64,000 nucleotides of DNA, from contig NZ_CP029427.2 in the NCBI RefSeq assembly GCF_002266465.3, forward strand, positions 4,838,501 to 4,902,500, in the 5' to 3' direction. The notes beneath the pieces were generated by a model. It saw only the letters and a program-made list of their open reading frames with translations. It ran no database searches and was not told the origin of the DNA. Shown here piece by piece: positions 63,245-64,000 of this stretch. This stretch comes from Bradyrhizobium symbiodeficiens (GTDB lineage: Bacteria; Pseudomonadota; Alphaproteobacteria; Rhizobiales; Xanthobacteraceae). Numbering within the stretch: the first letter of the stretch is position 1; each line of letters opens with the position of its first letter. Both the position numbers and the translations under genes were made by a program.

Positions 63245-64000
63245 TCAAGCCATGAGACGTTGCAGCCTCGACTGCGCGCGCGGGGCCATGATGATATCAG
63301 GCGCGAGCTGGACCGAACTGTCGCCGACGAGCTCTTCCGTCACGACGTTGAACCGAACCAGTTCCGCCTGGCCGAACGCCGTCGAGATCGCGACGTCGGC
63401 GGCGTCGCGGCCGCGAGCAATGACGATCCGGCCGACGCGTGGATGGTTGTGGCGCGCGTCAAACGTGTACCAACGACCACCGATATAGGCCTCGAACCAG
63501 GCGCTGAAATCCATCGGTGCCGGGTCGGGAGGCACCCCGATATCGCCGAGATAGCCGGTGCAATAACGCGCCGGAATGTTCATGCAACGGCACAACGTCA
63601 CGGCCAGATGGGCGAAGTCCCTGCATACGCCGATGCGCTCGGCATGACCTTCGGACGCCGTGCGGTCACCGCGTGCAAACTGATAGCCGAATTTGATGCG
63701 GGCGTGGACATAGTCGCAAATCGCCTGCACGCGCTGTCCACCGCCTTCTATCGAGCCGAAGGTAGACCAGGCCAGATCCGCCAGTTTCTGGGTGTCGCAA
63801 TAGCGGCTGCCCAGCAGATACACCAGCGCGTCGTCGGGCAGGTCCTGGAGCTGAACCTGAGCTGCGAACGGCGCCGCCGGCTCGGGAACGCCGGAATCTT
63901 CGATCACGAAGTCGTTGCGGATCTCGATCAGACCGCTTGGCGCGACCAGGCGGGTGCAGACGTTACCGAAGGCATCGAGATAGTCCCTGGTGCCAACACC
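63245..64000 (-). CDS. Transglutaminase-like cysteine protease family protein, C-terminal part
   Basis: The gene runs off the right edge, so only about 251 C-terminal residues are seen. The transglutaminase core has the nucleophile Cys in ERIGVCRDFAHLAVTLC and the Asp/His region WYTFDARHNH, while the position before AWFEAY is Ser (DFSAWFEAY) where canonical enzymes have His. The N-terminal side contains YLDAFGNVCTRLVAP, typical of the bacterial transglutaminase N domain. It converges on ccoG. Confidence 0.85.
   Translation of the reverse strand, partial: GVGTRDYLDAFGNVCTRLVAPSGLIEIRNDFVIEDSGVPEPAAPFAAQVQLQDLPDDALVYLLGSRYCDTQKLADLAWSTFGSIEGGGQRVQAICDYVHARIKFGYQFARGDRTASEGHAERIGVCRDFAHLAVTLCRCMNIPARYCTGYLGDIGVPPDPAPMDFSAWFEAYIGGRWYTFDARHNHPRVGRIVIARGRDAADVAISTAFGQAELVRFNVVTEELVGDSSVQLAPDIIMAPRAQSRLQRLMA

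Overview
This window is GC-rich, densely coded chromosome from an alphaproteobacterium of the Rhizobiales, most likely Bradyrhizobium or a close relative. The evidence is the protein families (PurS/Q/L/C, egtB-egtD, DUF1476 zeta subunit, alphaproteobacterial RecA with a GTTC-N7-GTTC SOS box, an SqrR/BigR-type sulfide regulator, several small Bradyrhizobium-like hypothetical proteins) and the large imperfect palindromes that sit between convergent genes. No rRNA, tRNA, CRISPR array, prophage or intact insertion sequence was seen.

Layout. 1-4.5 kb: the start of a CGFS glutaredoxin gene, ergothioneine genes egtB-egtD, and a bolA-ltrA-small membrane protein unit. 4.7-14.4 kb: purine genes purL, purQ, purS and purC, all on the minus strand but separated by plus-strand genes (acyltransferase, thioesterase, DMT transporter, CorA), then the F1-ATPase inhibitor zeta. 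14.4-21.9 kb: a minus-strand operon for OsmC, an acyl-CoA dehydrogenase-like flavoprotein, a sulfurtransferase, a nitrate/cyanate-type ABC transporter and cyanase, with a divergent TetR gene. 22-27 kb: a SARP/BTAD regulator fused to an alpha/beta hydrolase, divergent from a tightly overlapping MddA-like methyltransferase, LuxR regulator, oxidoreductase and hot-dog protein operon. 27-31.6 kb: diguanylate cyclase, exported amidohydrolase and a TrmJ methyltransferase fused to a DUF559 domain. 31.9-43.4 kb: icd, small proteins, a cyclic-nucleotide-gated K+ channel, alaS, and a tandem glycine riboswitch driving gcvT-gcvH-gcvP.

43.4-50 kb: recA with its SOS box, then a gene-poor stretch holding many very small genes, dispersed hairpins and two paralogous 66-aa genes that share a leader hairpin. 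50-54.6 kb: thioesterase, HdeA, PilZ, a PQQ dehydrogenase coupled to a small DPWGG-motif exported protein, and small exported proteins. 54.7-63.2 kb: a divergent sulfide-response locus. An ArsR-type SqrR/BigR repressor with its cysteine pair lies next to an RND efflux pump and an AhpD-like protein on one side, and next to SQR, thioredoxin TrxC, a DUF2892 protein and a CcoG-type ferredoxin on the other. The window ends inside a transglutaminase-like gene.

The two regions with the most unexplored biology are the SqrR-SQR-TrxC-CcoG/RND locus, which joins sulfide oxidation, thiol chemistry, metal reduction and efflux, and the cyanase/sulfurtransferase/flavoprotein operon, which suggests handling of a nitrogen- and sulfur-containing small molecule. 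All functions are inferred from reading translated sequence; no database search was run.
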